DNA from: CAWDMW01 sp963803575
Lineage (GTDB): Bacteria; Pseudomonadota; Alphaproteobacteria; Rickettsiales; UBA998
Direction of reading: 5' to 3'
Assembly: GCA_963803575.1 (NCBI GenBank)
Contig: CAWDMW010000001.1
Location: forward strand, 248,001 to 312,000
Length of the DNA stretch: 64,000 nt
Numbering within the stretch: position 1 is the stretch's first letter; each line of letters begins with the position of its first letter. This document shows positions 50,553 through 59,536 of the stretch, piece by piece. The notes beneath the pieces were generated by a model, which did no database searches, was not told the origin of the DNA, and was given only the letters and a program-made list of their open reading frames with translations. The translations under genes were made by a program, and so were the position numbers.

Positions 50553-50871
50553 CATTCGCCTGATTTACACGACTGTTGATTCTATTAAGACCGCAGAAAC
50601 GCTGGCACATGGATTGCTAGATCAACAGTTAATCGCTTGTGCAAATATGTTGCCAGCCATGCAATCCATTTATCGCTGGGAAGGTAATATTATGCAGGAA
50701 CAGGAAACAGTCATCCTTTTAAAGACAGCACAGACGAAATGCCAGGATGTCATATCATATCTTCGCAAACATCACCCGTATGAATGCCCATCCATTCTGG
50801 AATTACCCGTTATAGGAGGAAATCCAGACTTTTTTACGTGGATTATGCAGGAAGTTGCGAAAAGCGGTTGA
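50536..50871 (+). CDS. cutA: CutA1-like divalent ion tolerance protein
   Basis: About 111 residues from the ATG at 50536. IRLIYTTVDSIKTAETLAHG, LLDQQLIACANMLPAMQSIY, RWEGNIMQEQETVILLKTAQ and HHPYECPSILELPVIGGNPD are the CutA1 signature (the ACvN..p...S.Y.W.G.i....E...l.KT run and HPYe.P.i). CutA1 forms trimers like PII proteins; its role in metal tolerance is debated. The start lies inside the end of phaC, overlapping by 17 bases. Confidence 0.93.
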   Translation: MSPSADIRLIYTTVDSIKTAETLAHGLLDQQLIACANMLPAMQSIYRWEGNIMQEQETVILLKTAQTKCQDVISYLRKHHPYECPSILELPVIGGNPDFFTWIMQEVAKSG

Positions 50872-50911
50872 ATTATAGATCGGGCTTTGATACATAATGC
50901 TACGTGATTGT

Positions 50912-50985
50912 TGGGGTATGGCCAAGCGGTAAGGCAACGGTTTTTGGTATCGTCATCCCTGGTTCGAATCCAGGTACCCCAGCCA
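50912..50985 (+). tRNA. tRNA-Gln (UUG)
   Basis: A 74-base cloverleaf with CCA encoded. The acceptor arm TGGGGTA pairs with TACCCCA, the D arm GCCAAGCGGTAAGGC, the anticodon arm ACGGT-TTTTGGT-ATCGT with anticodon TTG, and the T arm CCTGGTTCGAATCCAGG are all intact. The sequence is close to the standard bacterial tRNA-Gln. Confidence 0.97.
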
Positions 50986-51111
50986 TTCATCTGGTTCAGT
51001 CAAATCTTCGACAATACTAATTTGAGATACTGTCTGGACAATAACCAAGCACGACTTATCATTTAGTATTGGATAACAGAATAGATGCATAGGCTGATTT
51101 TGATGAAGGAA

Positions 51112-51756
51112 TTATTTGGCAAATGTTCCATGGCTCACGAAATGTAGAGTTTGTTTTTGTACCTCTTTATGATGAGGAAACCATGTATGCGTTGAACGGA
51201 CAATAACATGATCTTTCATCCCATCCAGTTTAGTGCTTTCGATAGACACTTTACCATCATTTTTTCCTTTAATAACAAACGATGACAATGGCTCAAGTGA
51301 TAGGCTTCCTGCTATTACTCCACACTCATAATCAATATTGCCAAACAAATGCTTTATTGCCGTTTGATCTGTAATAAGCTGTTGTCCGGCAGGGCCATAG
51401 AACCTTTGATACAGCCAGTTATGTTTTAAAAAATCGGCTACTTCACTCCCTTTATTCGGAACGGCTAACAGGACGATACGTCCTAACATTGAGGGACGAT
51501 ATTTGCTCAGGATAGCTCTGACCAGTAACCCACCCATCGAATAGCCAATAAAATGTACAGGCTTTTCCTCCTGCAATTTAGCAGAGATATCTTTCCAAGC
51601 CGTATCTACCAGTTCTTCTAAGGGCTGTTTGGTAGATGGATAATCCACATTCAGTACATCGTAGCCTTGCGAGGCGGCATACGTCGCCAGTTTACGCATA
51701 TGTCTGCTTGTGCGGAATATTCCGTGTAAGATAACGACGTAATCATGTTGTGCCAT
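51112..51756 (-). CDS. Alpha/beta hydrolase (PGAP1/lipase-like)
   Basis: A 214-residue protein. HDYVVILHGIFRTSRHMRKL has the oxyanion HG motif, VHFIGYSMGGLLVRAILSKY holds the nucleophile Ser in GYSMGG, NDGKVSIEST the probable Asp region and the C-terminal RSTHTWFPHH the catalytic His. The pattern is that of small PGAP1-like lipases or esterases. The substrate is unknown. It overlaps the TetR gene by 14 bases and is likely controlled by it. Confidence 0.85.
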   Translation of the reverse strand: MAQHDYVVILHGIFRTSRHMRKLATYAASQGYDVLNVDYPSTKQPLEELVDTAWKDISAKLQEEKPVHFIGYSMGGLLVRAILSKYRPSMLGRIVLLAVPNKGSEVADFLKHNWLYQRFYGPAGQQLITDQTAIKHLFGNIDYECGVIAGSLSLEPLSSFVIKGKNDGKVSIESTKLDGMKDHVIVRSTHTWFPHHKEVQKQTLHFVSHGTFAK

Positions 51757-52345
51757 GTGACAGCCCTACAAAATAATGATCAATCATCGAATCCGTTAAC
51801 ACGCGGACAGATTCCGCCCCAACCACGTCTAGCTTACCGGTCAGCCCTAGTTGGCAAATACCATGAATGCTTGCCCACAGGGTTTTTGCTGCTAACTGCG
51901 CGTTCTTTTCATTACCCGCAATAGATTGGAGTGGCGCTTCAATACAGGCGAATAAGCTTTTTATTTTATCTGAATACCAATTGGGAAGCGGCACATCAGA
52001 TGAAAGTCTATGTTCGAATAATGCACTCCACCGCGTATTATGATCTTTGGCAAACCCCAGATAACAGCTAGCCAAATGTTTTATCTGAGTACGGCCTGCC
52101 AGCTCATTATCTATGCAATTCGCTATTGATTCTCTAATATCATCCAGCGTCACCGCATTAATATGTAAAATAAGCTCATCATGGCTTCCAAACACATTGT
52201 ACACTGTTCCTACCGTATAACCAATTTTCTTGGCCACTTTACGAGCACTAAATTGACTAAACCCTTGCGCAGCAATAATCTCCTGCCCGGCAGCAATGAC
52301 CATTGCTTTAAGTTCTTCTTGTGTATGATCGCTGCGCCTAGCCAT
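51743..52345 (-). CDS. TetR-family transcriptional regulator
   Basis: A 200-residue protein. The DNA-binding domain at about 10-58 reads ELKAMVIAAGQEIIAAQGFS, QFSARKVAKKIGYTVGTVYN, VFGSHDELILHINAVTLDDI, typical of TetR. The C-terminal domain (WASIHGICQLGLTGKLDVVG) fits the TetR_C_33 type. It would repress itself and the hydrolase, and perhaps the divergent DUF2157 gene, through the palindromes at 52354-52401. Confidence 0.92.
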   Translation of the reverse strand: MARRSDHTQEELKAMVIAAGQEIIAAQGFSQFSARKVAKKIGYTVGTVYNVFGSHDELILHINAVTLDDIRESIANCIDNELAGRTQIKHLASCYLGFAKDHNTRWSALFEHRLSSDVPLPNWYSDKIKSLFACIEAPLQSIAGNEKNAQLAAKTLWASIHGICQLGLTGKLDVVGAESVRVLTDSMIDHYFVGLSHGTT

Positions 52346-52353
52346 TTCTTACC

Positions 52354-52401
52354 TATAATTATACATTGTCAAATTATTTATTGAACACCGTATAATTATA
52401 G
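52354..52401. promoter_or_regulatory. Paired palindromes, candidate TetR operator
   Basis: CTATAATTATAC (52354-52365) and its exact inverse GTATAATTATAG (52390-52401) are 24 bases apart. The inner 10 bases TATAATTATA are themselves palindromic. They lie between the TetR gene and a divergent gene and include -10-like TATAAT. This suggests two repressor sites. AT-rich composition makes chance matches possible. Confidence 0.5.
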
Positions 52402-52447
52402 TGTACCATCCATTCAACATCAACCTTATTGTGTAGGAAAAAAACGT

Positions 52448-52790
52448 ATGGAAACACTCATTGGCATAGGCATTAGGCTGTTTTGTCTGGCTTCAGCATT
52501 GGTTATGCCAAGGGTATACTTGCAGGGGTAATATTATGGACACAGAGTAAACACAGCTACATACTCGAACAGATTCCAGCAAATCGCAGACTGGTTAAGG
52601 AATTATATGCACATGAAAAAATTACGAGAGAAGCACGGGAATACGCTTTAAATCTTCTCTACCCACATAATCAGTGGGGGTTGTGGATATCACGCTTACT
52701 ACTCACTATTGGGGCAGCATTGTTATTGTCGGGTATCATTTATTTCTTTGCCTTTAACTGGACAAAAATTACTCCTGTAGTTAAGCTATC
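52448..52790 (+). pseudogene. DUF2157 membrane protein, truncated by IS3
   Basis: AGGAAAAAAACGT precedes the ATG at 52448 (METLIGIGIRLFCLASALVM), which runs only 27 codons; the family-like part is in another frame from about 52483 (YILEQIPANRRLVKELYAHE; WISRLLLTIGAALLLSGIIY; FFAFNWTKITPVVKLS). This last stretch is the DUF2157 motif with its first membrane helix. The frame enters the IS3 end at 52791 and stops. No continuation is seen after the element at 54116. So the gene has lost most of its membrane part and may also carry an upstream frameshift. Confidence 0.7.
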
Positions 52791-52831
52791 TGAACTGCCC
52801 CGAGTATACCGGAGAAGTTTTTGTTAGAAAG

Positions 52832-53737
52832 TTACGCTGCCTTTATAACTGATTGGTCTAAGTTTTCATAGTACGATTCCTCTTTTTCGTTAGGAGTGAT
52901 ATATCCGAGTGGTTGCATGATGCGTTTTTGGTTGTACCAATGCACCCATTTTAGCGTTTCCCATTCGATAGACTGTGCCGTTTTCCATGGTGCTTTGTGC
53001 TTAATGACCTCTGTTTTGAACAGTCCGATGATAGATTCTGCCATGGCGTTGTCATAGCTGTCACCGACACTGCCAACAGAGGCTTCAATGCCTGCTTCAA
53101 CCAGCCGTTCAGTGTAAGTGATAGAGAGATACTGACTACCACGGTCAGAATGATGAATGAGTGTATCATCGGGCAAGCGGGTTGCAATGGCTTGATTCAG
53201 TGCATCCAGCACGAACGCGGTTGTCATTGAGGTAGAGACACACGCCATCCTACTATCCTGCGGGCAAACACATCAATGATGAACGCCACATAGACCATGC
53301 CCTGCCATGTTGAGACATAGGTGAAGTCTGATACCCATAGCTGGTTTGGTCGTGTTGCCACAAACTTACGGTTTACCTTATCCCGTGGGCATGGCTGCAT
53401 CATATCCGGCAGGATTGTGATGATTTTCCTGCCACGAACAACGCCCTGTAAGCGCCCAGTGTTCGCATCAATCGCTCTACCGTGCAGCGAGCGACATCCC
53501 AACCTTCACGTCTCAATGCATGCCACAGCTTGCGATACCCATATAAACCATGATTTTCCTGCCAGATGCGTGTGATTTCCTTACAAAGAAGAGTATCACG
53601 CTTTGCACGTGCGCAGCGAGAAGCAGGGTCACGCTGCTGCTGGCAATGTGCATAATAAGTGGATGGGGCATAAGCAGGTGTCTGCATATCGACTCGACCC
53701 CATAACATTCCTTATGCACATCAATGAAGGCTACCAT
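52832..53737 (-). pseudogene. IS3-family transposase OrfB, three frameshifts
   Basis: The DDE integrase reads in pieces: MVAFIDVHKECYGVESICRH; then YAPSTYYAHCQQQRDPASRC and LYGYRKLWHALRREGWDVAR; then RPNQLWVSDFTYVSTWQGMV and VFARRIVGWRVS; then STSMTTAFVLDALNQAIATR, IHHSDRGSQYLS and DNAMAESIIGLFKTE. The shifts lie near 53695 (one base missing), 53470 (two bases gained, GC) and 53240 (two bases gained, TC). Asp, Asp and Glu of the active site are still coded but no single protein can be made. Confidence 0.88.
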
Positions 53738-54066
53738 TTGCGATGTGGGCGGTCGAGCTCCGCCTGAGCAAAATACGCACTGGCCTTGCGTAATATCTCA
53801 TTGGCTTGGCGCAATTCACGAACCTCACGCTCCAACGCTTTCATGCGTGCACGATCATCGCTTGTCATCCCGCCAGATTCGCCTGCGTCAATCGCTGCTT
53901 GCTTCACCCAACTGCGTAGCGTATCAGCGCTGCAACCAAGCTTCTCTGATAACGCCTTGTAAGCCGCATTGTCACTCGGGTAATCAGGTCGGTGTTCCTT
54001 ATATAACCTGACACCGCGTTCACGGAATTCAGGCGGGTATTTTACTATATGTTTCTGCTTCATCAT
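53731..54066 (-). CDS. IS3-family transposase OrfA
   Basis: A 111-residue protein with a helix-turn-helix domain (KYPPEFRERGVRLYKEHRPD; YKALSEKLGCSADTLRSWVK; QAAIDAGESGG) and a leucine-zipper-like C-terminus (ARMKALEREVRELRQANEIL, RKASAYFAQ), both usual for IS3 OrfA. It binds the ends and pairs with OrfB. Its stop overlaps the beginning of OrfB, where IS3 elements normally shift frame by -1. Confidence 0.88.
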   Translation of the reverse strand: MMKQKHIVKYPPEFRERGVRLYKEHRPDYPSDNAAYKALSEKLGCSADTLRSWVKQAAIDAGESGGMTSDDRARMKALEREVRELRQANEILRKASAYFAQAELDRPHRKW

Positions 54067-54972
54067 AGGGTTCCTTTGTAGAGAGTTTTACTCCCCGGTA
54101 AACCCAGGGCAGTTCAGGTATTCCCTAAAAAATATTATCTAATCTCAGACCAGAGCAGATATTAACGGCTGAATGTAAATTGTGTGGTAAAAATAACCAT
54201 CTAAAATATAGTCTTATGCAAGCCAAAAAGCCAATCAATTAGGTTCTGTTGAGATTTTTATTTTAGCCATTGAAGTGCGCCGACAAAATGGAGGAAAGCA
54301 GAGAAGTTTTGTTTGGTTTTATCAAACCGTGCAAATAACCTCCTGTAATGCTTTAGAAAACCAAATAAGCACTCCACTTTATGGCGCTCTTTATAAAGAT
54401 TCTCATCGTAAATTTTCTCTTTTAGCCGATTTTTTCGTGGCGGAATATGCGCAGCCGCACCTGATTTTTGGACAAACTCCCGCAGCTCGTCTGAATCATA
54501 CCCTTTATCAGCTAATAACGCTTGCGTATTAATTCCACTAATGATATCAATAGCTTGTGAAACATCGTGGCGCTGACCTGGCGTGATAATAAAGCGAAGT
54601 GGGTTGCCCAAAGCATCGCAAACGGCGTGAATTTTTGTAGAGAATCCGCCGCAGGATCGCCCTAGCCCTTCATCATCTTGTTTGCTTTTGAAGGGCTGGC
54701 GCAAGCGTGGGCACGCAAAATAGTGGAGTCAATCATGATGTACTCCATATCGCGATCATTCTGAAAATAATACATCATTTTATACCATACGCCCTTCTTT
54801 GCCCAATCCGAAAAGCGGCGATAGACCGTATTCCATGCGCCATATTCTGGCGGCAAAAGTCGCCATTGTGACCCCGAACGCGCCATCCAAAACACCGCTT
54901 CAACAAAGCGACGACAATCAGCCTCGTTCTTGGTATATATGTTCGCAAAGTCGTTTAGATACATATAGATAG

Positions 54973-55725
54973 GGTACTGTTGTATTAGCATAGTTTTTGT
55001 ACCCACAGCATGTACAGTGAAGTTTCGACCATTTCGGGTGATTTTGAGTATCGTTTTGTTTTGCGATTGAATCTAGCAAGGTAGTTTCGGATCTGACCAT
55101 TGACGGATTCTACAGTTGAGGTGAGTTTTTTTGTTTGTATAAGCAATTGTTTTGTAATGATTTTCTGGTAAACCTTCCACTCGTCTGTTGCCACGCAAAA
55201 AGGCCTGAGATGCGCCAACTTTGCCCAGAGTCGCTTCAGCGTTTTAGCGCCACGAGAGCCAATTTCGATGGCGAGAATGCGTCGTGTGAGGCGAGATACA
55301 GCAACCCATACCCATAATTTTCGGCGTTTTTTTGGGTGTAATGCCACATCTCATCAATCTCAATAATGTCCTGCGGAGGCAGTGCATCGGGCAGTGAATT
55401 CTTGATTTTAGCCATTATATCACGACCTTCATCGCGCAGCCAATGCATCACCGTAGAGGGGCTGACACCCAGAAATCTGGCAATGCTTCGTATACCCATA
55501 TTCTCTGTATATAACTGAAATGCCTGCAACTTTAATGCAGGGGGATAGCCGCGACCATGCGAGTTCGTGAAGTTATATCCACAACCCTTGCAGCGAAAAC
55601 GCTGCTTGCCTCGCATCTTACCATTCTTGAAACAAGCCGTCGAACCACAGCGTGAACAATACATAACACCTCCTTGCAATTGCAGAAATACTATATCACA
55701 TAAACTATGCTAATCAAACAGTTCC
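54973..55725 (-). mobile_element. IS1-family element inserted in IS5, 8-bp target duplication
   Basis: A 753-base element. The left end GGTACTGTTGTATTAGCATA and the inverted right end GGAACTGTTTGATTAGCATA match at 17 of 20. ATAGATAG flanks it on both sides (54965-54972 and 55726-55733), an 8-base duplication as made by IS1. The transposase is intact, so the element may be active. Confidence 0.92.
54985..55664 (-). CDS. IS1-family transposase InsAB', made by -1 frameshift
   Basis: InsA starts at the ATG at 55664 (GCAAGGAGGTGTT upstream) with a zinc finger (MYCSRCGSTACFKNGKMRGK; RFRCKGCGYNF) and helix-turn-helix IRSIARFLGVSPSTVMHWLR. At CAA AAA AAC (heptamer A AAA AAC, 55332-55326) a -1 shift joins it to InsB (PKKRRKLWVWVAVSRLTRRI; LRPFCVATDEWKVYQKIITK; TSTVESVNGQIRNYLARFNR). 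The fused protein is about 226 residues, near the 232 of IS1. Without the shift InsA alone acts as repressor in IS1. Confidence 0.9.
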
Positions 55726-55819
55726 ATAGATAGAATCCCACTGATGCTGACCAATTCGTTGTGTATAAGACATAAAACCTCCTCAATTCCATCGATTATA
55801 CACAATAAATTATAAAAAC

Positions 55820-57898
55820 TCAACAAAACCTAACAAGATTAATTTTTTCATCAACTGAATCCATAATAATTATTATTTCATGACATATAACTAATGCGTA
55901 GCAATTAATCAAATGAAAAAGGACTTTGTCACTTTCTGTGGCATCATTTTCTCCTTGGTTTTCGTTGAATAAAGAAAGCTGCTGGACACCATTGCTGGTG
56001 CTGAAATTGATGCCAGCCTCGGTTTCCTGCTCGCGTTCCTGCTTGATCTGTTTGAACACATCCTGCGGATTATTGCCGCGCTCACGGATGACCTGCGCCC
56101 GTGATTTGAATCCTGCCTGCACCATCTTCTCTTCAGCGTTGGCTTCTTTCTGTGGGTCAATCCACGGCATGTTAGGCCCTTGGAATCCTGCTTTTTTCAA
56201 AGATAGATTATTAATGCCGCCTTCTGGCACTTTGAGCTGACCCGACAGCACCGCCATTTCCACGAAGCGTTCCCAGATCGGGCGGACGCAGCGTTCGATA
56301 AAATAATCGCGCAGCACCGCATAATTCACCGACTGCTCCACCAGCTCCTGCCGCTGCGCCGAATATGTGCCGTTGTAATCTTTGGCAATGTTTGAAAAGC
56401 TGGTGCATGTACCAGCCGCCACCGCACGAAGCTGTGAATTACGAAACTGCTCCAGCATGGTGTTAGGGCGATTGCTATCAATCATCCCGACTTCTTCACC
56501 AGGCAGCAGATTATCGAAAATCATGCCTGGCTGCATTTTCATCAACCGGTTACCGCTATCATCCATCGCCAGCGCATTGGCAGGGCCATCAAGACTTTTG
56601 CGAATATAAGCACAAATGCTGGCAGCAACCTTTGCAGCCATGCGCTCCGATAATTCATAGTCTTTCACATCTTCCATGCGCGTCAGCACACTGGCAAAGA
56701 TGGACACGCCGCGTGTTTGACCAATGCGATCCGCCATTTTCAGATGAATCACGCGCTCGGCAGTAAAACGCACCGTATCCCTGCGACTGACAAACGTATG
56801 CAGATCACCTGGATGCTCTTTATAGAGATAATAAGCGCGTGGTCTGCGCCATGTGTTTTTCTCAACACCATGGATGATACGCTTTTTCTCATCGGTCAGA
56901 TCAAACGGCAGATAATCCGCTTCAATCAGCTCCAGCGAGTAAGGCACAAGCGTCCCATGGTCGATATTCTTGGATGTGCCTTCAATATGTTTGACCAGCA
57001 CCTCACCATCAAGAAACCAGCACCGCGCCAACAAGCGCAGCATGTGATTCCAGTGATGTTCCCAAGTAACTTCGGGAAAGCGCACCCATTCTTCCTACAG
57101 CTCCTGCAGCTGATCGTTAACCTCTTTGGCAAGCTCTCCATCGGCGGTTTTTAGCTGTGGTTCAATGGTGATGCCGCGCCCGATGACGTTATTAACCAAC
57201 GTATTCAGTACGCCGCGCCCCAGATCATGATTCTCATCCAAATGACGAGCTTGCAGACGCAGTGATTCACCCGCATTTTCAACAATGGCATCACCGCTAC
57301 CTGAATCCGTATTCTTTTTACGAAAGCGCGATGGCTTCGAGGCTTCATAGGCGCGTTGTGCGTGTAGCACCAGTCGCTCACACACCTTAGCTTCCACCAC
57401 GGCTCGGTTAGCATTTCGTTTGAAGGTCTCTTTGATGCCTGGACCATGCATCATCCGCACTGGCAAACGTGATTTTCCTTTGCGCGTGTACACGGTAGTC
57501 TTGCTCGCCCCCTTGCGACGCGGAGCGATGAACGCTTTTTTGTATGTCTTACTCTTACCAAACACCTTCGTCTTAACAGGGCCACGCTTACCGCCAGCTT
57601 GTTGGGTTGGCTTCTTGCTGCTCACCACGTACTCGATCAACTGCAGCTGACGACCCGATGCTACCAGCGTTGCCCACATCCTCTTGAAGCTGGCGCGGTG
57701 TACTGCAATGCGACGCTTGACCCCAGCCTGTCTGCTGCCCAGCTGCGGTGCAATGTGCTTCGCACTCGCCACCTTTGCACTGGCCGCCACACGGTTGATT
57801 GTCTTTACCGTCGCTTGCGGTGCTGCCTTCACCTCAAGCGCAGTTAAGCTCCGCCTCAATTTCTTGAGGTCGTGTTGAATGGTTACGTCAAAGGACAT
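55820..57898 (-). pseudogene. Minor tail Z / portal fusion with in-frame stop (second prophage remnant)
   Basis: From 57898 the frame begins as a minor tail Z protein (VKTINRVAASAKVASAKHIA; RKGKSRLPVRMMHGPGIKET) and near residue 180 turns into a lambda-type portal (RAYEASKPSRFRKKNTDSGS; LQARHLDENHDLGRGVLNTL). After DQLQEL it meets TAG at 57095-57097 and goes on in the same frame EEWVRFPEVTWEHHWNHMLR to residues SLFNENQGENDA. A TGG-to-TAG change in the usual L.eeW motif explains the stop. The end runs into the IS5 terminus at 55830. Three lesions (fusion, nonsense, IS truncation) make it a dead gene. Confidence 0.85.
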
Positions 57899-58007
57899 AG
57901 TGTTTGCTTCTTTTCTAATGATTGATATTGTGTGAGCCTATTAACCCGTGGCTCGTTAGAGAAGTTTTGTAAAAAACCTTTGTAGAGGAAGCTGAAAAAT
58001 CAATAGC

Positions 58008-58886
58008 TTATGCTCCACCGAGGTTCTGAATTTGTCTACCAAGGACCACCATAACGGACTTGTCGGCACTCAAACCCCTTGAAAGCGTGAATGGAAGCGC
58101 GATAGCGGGTGTTTGAAAACCCTCATTTCGGCGGTATTCCAATGGGCGGGTAAATACTAGTTTTAGTACCAATCTCTTGTCCTCTATGTCGTCAAAATGC
58201 CAAAGTTTCTGCGGGTTTCCGATAAAATCAAACACGGTTTGAAAACTGTTTTCAAAATCCACCGGAGCCTCGCTCGTTGTGGCCAGTTCTGCCTCCAATG
58301 ATGCTTTGTCATGTTCCATTTTTGTAATCTTTGTTTCGTAGGCTCGGATCAGCGAGGTGTTTTCGGCCTCCACAATCCGATCCAAGAATTGCTCTATTTT
58401 TCGTTCTGCATCCCGAAGCTCTGTGCGAATGCTCGCATGGTGCTTGCGGTAGTTATCGTGATGCTCTTGCCAGATTTGTTTGACCGCACTTCGCGTCACA
58501 TACATCAAATCTGGTGTTGGCGTTAAATCCTGCAGAAGCGTTTCAAACTCGCGTTCCATGACATCGCGCTTGATCGATTTCTTTGCGTCCGTGCATCCTT
58601 TGGTACGGCACAGGTAATACGGATATTTTGTTCCGCTTCGCCCTGCCGACCAGCATGCGGTCATTGGTTTACCGCATCCGGCGCAGGCGATGTATCCACG
58701 CAGCGGAAAATCTAAATGGATGTTGGCGCGTATGGACACATTTGCTTTTTCGCGCAAGCGCTCCTGAATTTTGTTATAGGTGTCGAAACTAATCAATCCC
58801 TCATGTTTGCCGGGCTGCAGGGTGATGCCCCATGCAGGGTATTCCATGTATCCGGTGTAAAGCATCCGCTGCAACATCTCGGTTAC
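58008..58886 (-). pseudogene. Serine recombinase C-terminal part, copy 1
   Basis: About 290 codons remain: VTEMLQRMLYTGYMEYPAWG (recombinase domain), KHEGLISFDTYNKIQERLRE, the zinc ribbon CAGCGKPMTACWSAG ... YYLCRTKGC, and a long coiled coil (RTELRDAERKIEQFLDRIVE). The N-terminal resolvase domain with the catalytic Ser is absent. The 5' side joins a copper oxidase fragment at about 58885. It ends LSRGLSADKSVMVVLGRQIQ NLGGA, probably the natural C-terminus. Bases 58077-58724 are repeated in inverted form at 59537-60184. Confidence 0.85.
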
Positions 58887-59166
58887 CCCATGCCATCCAG
58901 TCTTTAGTGGCGGGGCTGAAGCCTTTATCGGATACATCATCAAAATAATCGAACACGGTGCGTTTCTGAAAATTATAGTAGTCACCATTCAGGTTGATGT
59001 TGCGGAAGATGGTTTCAGGGTTTTCAAATGACCAGTCGGAAAGCATGACCACATGCTCTCGGTCATAAGAAAATGGCTCTGGCGTTTTTGGATCAATAAT
59101 CAGAGGGCCATAGGTGCCAGTTTGCTCCTGAAAGCGCGAGTGGCTGTGATACCAGTACGTTCCTGC
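58885..59166 (-). pseudogene. CopA-type multicopper oxidase, internal fragment
   Basis: About 94 codons in one frame read AGTYWYHSHSRFQEQTGTYG, PLIIDPKTPEPFSYDREHVV, MLSDWSFENPETIFRNINLN, GDYYNFQKRTVFDYFDDVSD and KDWMAWG. This is the cupredoxin segment of copper-resistance oxidase CopA, including the copper-binding HSH. The frame is closed upstream (TAG at 59176-59178), and the 3' side changes to recombinase at 58885. Only about one-sixth of a CopA gene is left. Confidence 0.82.
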
Positions 59167-59212
59167 CTGCTCTATCTATCACCATGCGATAGAGTGTTGC
59201 TGTTTTTGTCAT
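59167..59212 (-). other. Short junk segment with possible recombinase N-terminus
   Basis: From an ATG at 59212 the minus strand reads MTKTATLYRMVIDRAG before entering the CopA fragment. MTK.A.LY is like the first residues of many serine recombinases, so this may be the remaining 5' end of copy 1 with its catalytic region replaced by the CopA piece. With only 10-15 residues this is speculative. CTATCGCATGGTGATAG here is a near-palindrome. Confidence 0.2.
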
Positions 59213-59536
59213 GGGTCTGGTGAACTTCAGCTAACTATAGGTTATGCTAAGTCACTATGAAACAACGTAAGAACAAGTATTATCGCCGTTCAAATATTTC
59301 GGAAGCTAAATTCAGACATTTATTGAAGTGTTTTGCCATGGACTTAAATGCGTATGAAGCGTTTCAACTGACTGGCATATCGCATCGTAGTTGTAAGATT
59401 ATCTATGCAAAATTGCGCCTACATATCGCTCAATATTGCATAGATAATCCTGTCTCATCAGGTGAGTTTGAACTGGATGAGTCCTATTTCGGTGCTGAAA
59501 GAGTGCGAGGTAAACGTGGTCGTGCCGAACCAACCG
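59213..59536 (+). mobile_element. IS1595-family remnant (left end and transposase N-terminus)
   Basis: GGGTCTGGTGAACTTCAGCT at 59213 looks like an IS1595 end, 44 bases before the ATG at 59257. The frame reads MKQRKNKYYRRSNISEAKFR, HLLKCFAMDLNAYEAFQLTG and FELDESYFGAERVRGKRGR, the ISXO2-like motif with the first catalytic Asp. At about 59537 it changes to recombinase sequence, so the second half of the transposase and the right end are missing. Confidence 0.82.

Larger units (their letters stand above)
52791..54116 (-). mobile_element. IS3-family element, degenerate
   Basis: A 1326-base element with terminal inverted repeats. The left end reads TGAACTGCCCCGAGTATACC and the right end, inverted, TGAACTGCCCTGGGTTTACC, matching at 17 of 20. 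OrfA is intact but OrfB has three frame breaks. No direct target duplication is visible (ATC on the left, GGT on the right), which with the frame damage suggests an old or rearranged insertion. Confidence 0.88.
54258..55773 (-). pseudogene. IS5/IS427 transposase (orfA/orfB), interrupted by IS1
   Basis: OrfA starts at the ATG at 55773 (GAGGAGGTTTT upstream) as MSYTQRIGQHQWDSIY, is cut at 55733/54972 by the IS1-type element, and resumes MYLNDFANIYTKNEADCRRF with perfect frame once the insert and one target copy are removed. It continues SGSQWRLLPPEYGAWNTVYR to 54662. OrfB (54258-54704) in the -1 frame has STKIHAVCDALGNPLRFIIT, LLADKGYDSDELREFVQKSG and KERHKVECLFGFLKHYRRLF, the DDE parts of IS5. 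A -1 slip at CAAAAG would join both, as is normal for this group. Confidence 0.88.
54242..55830 (-). mobile_element. IS5-family (IS427-type) element split by an IS1-type element
   Basis: The left end GGTTCTGTTGAGATTTTTAT (54242) matches the inverted right end GGTTTTGTTGAGTTTTTATA (to 55830). TA flanks both ends (54240-54241 and 55831-55832) as a probable target duplication. Without the inner IS1 (753 bases) and its 8-base duplication the element is about 828 bases, normal for the IS427 group. Its right end cuts the portal pseudogene. Confidence 0.88.

Noticed and set aside
57095..57097. TAG read as an amino acid (recoding)
   Set aside because: prfB/RF2 and other genes use standard stops, and the gene is already damaged by fusion and IS insertion, so a plain nonsense mutation is more likely.
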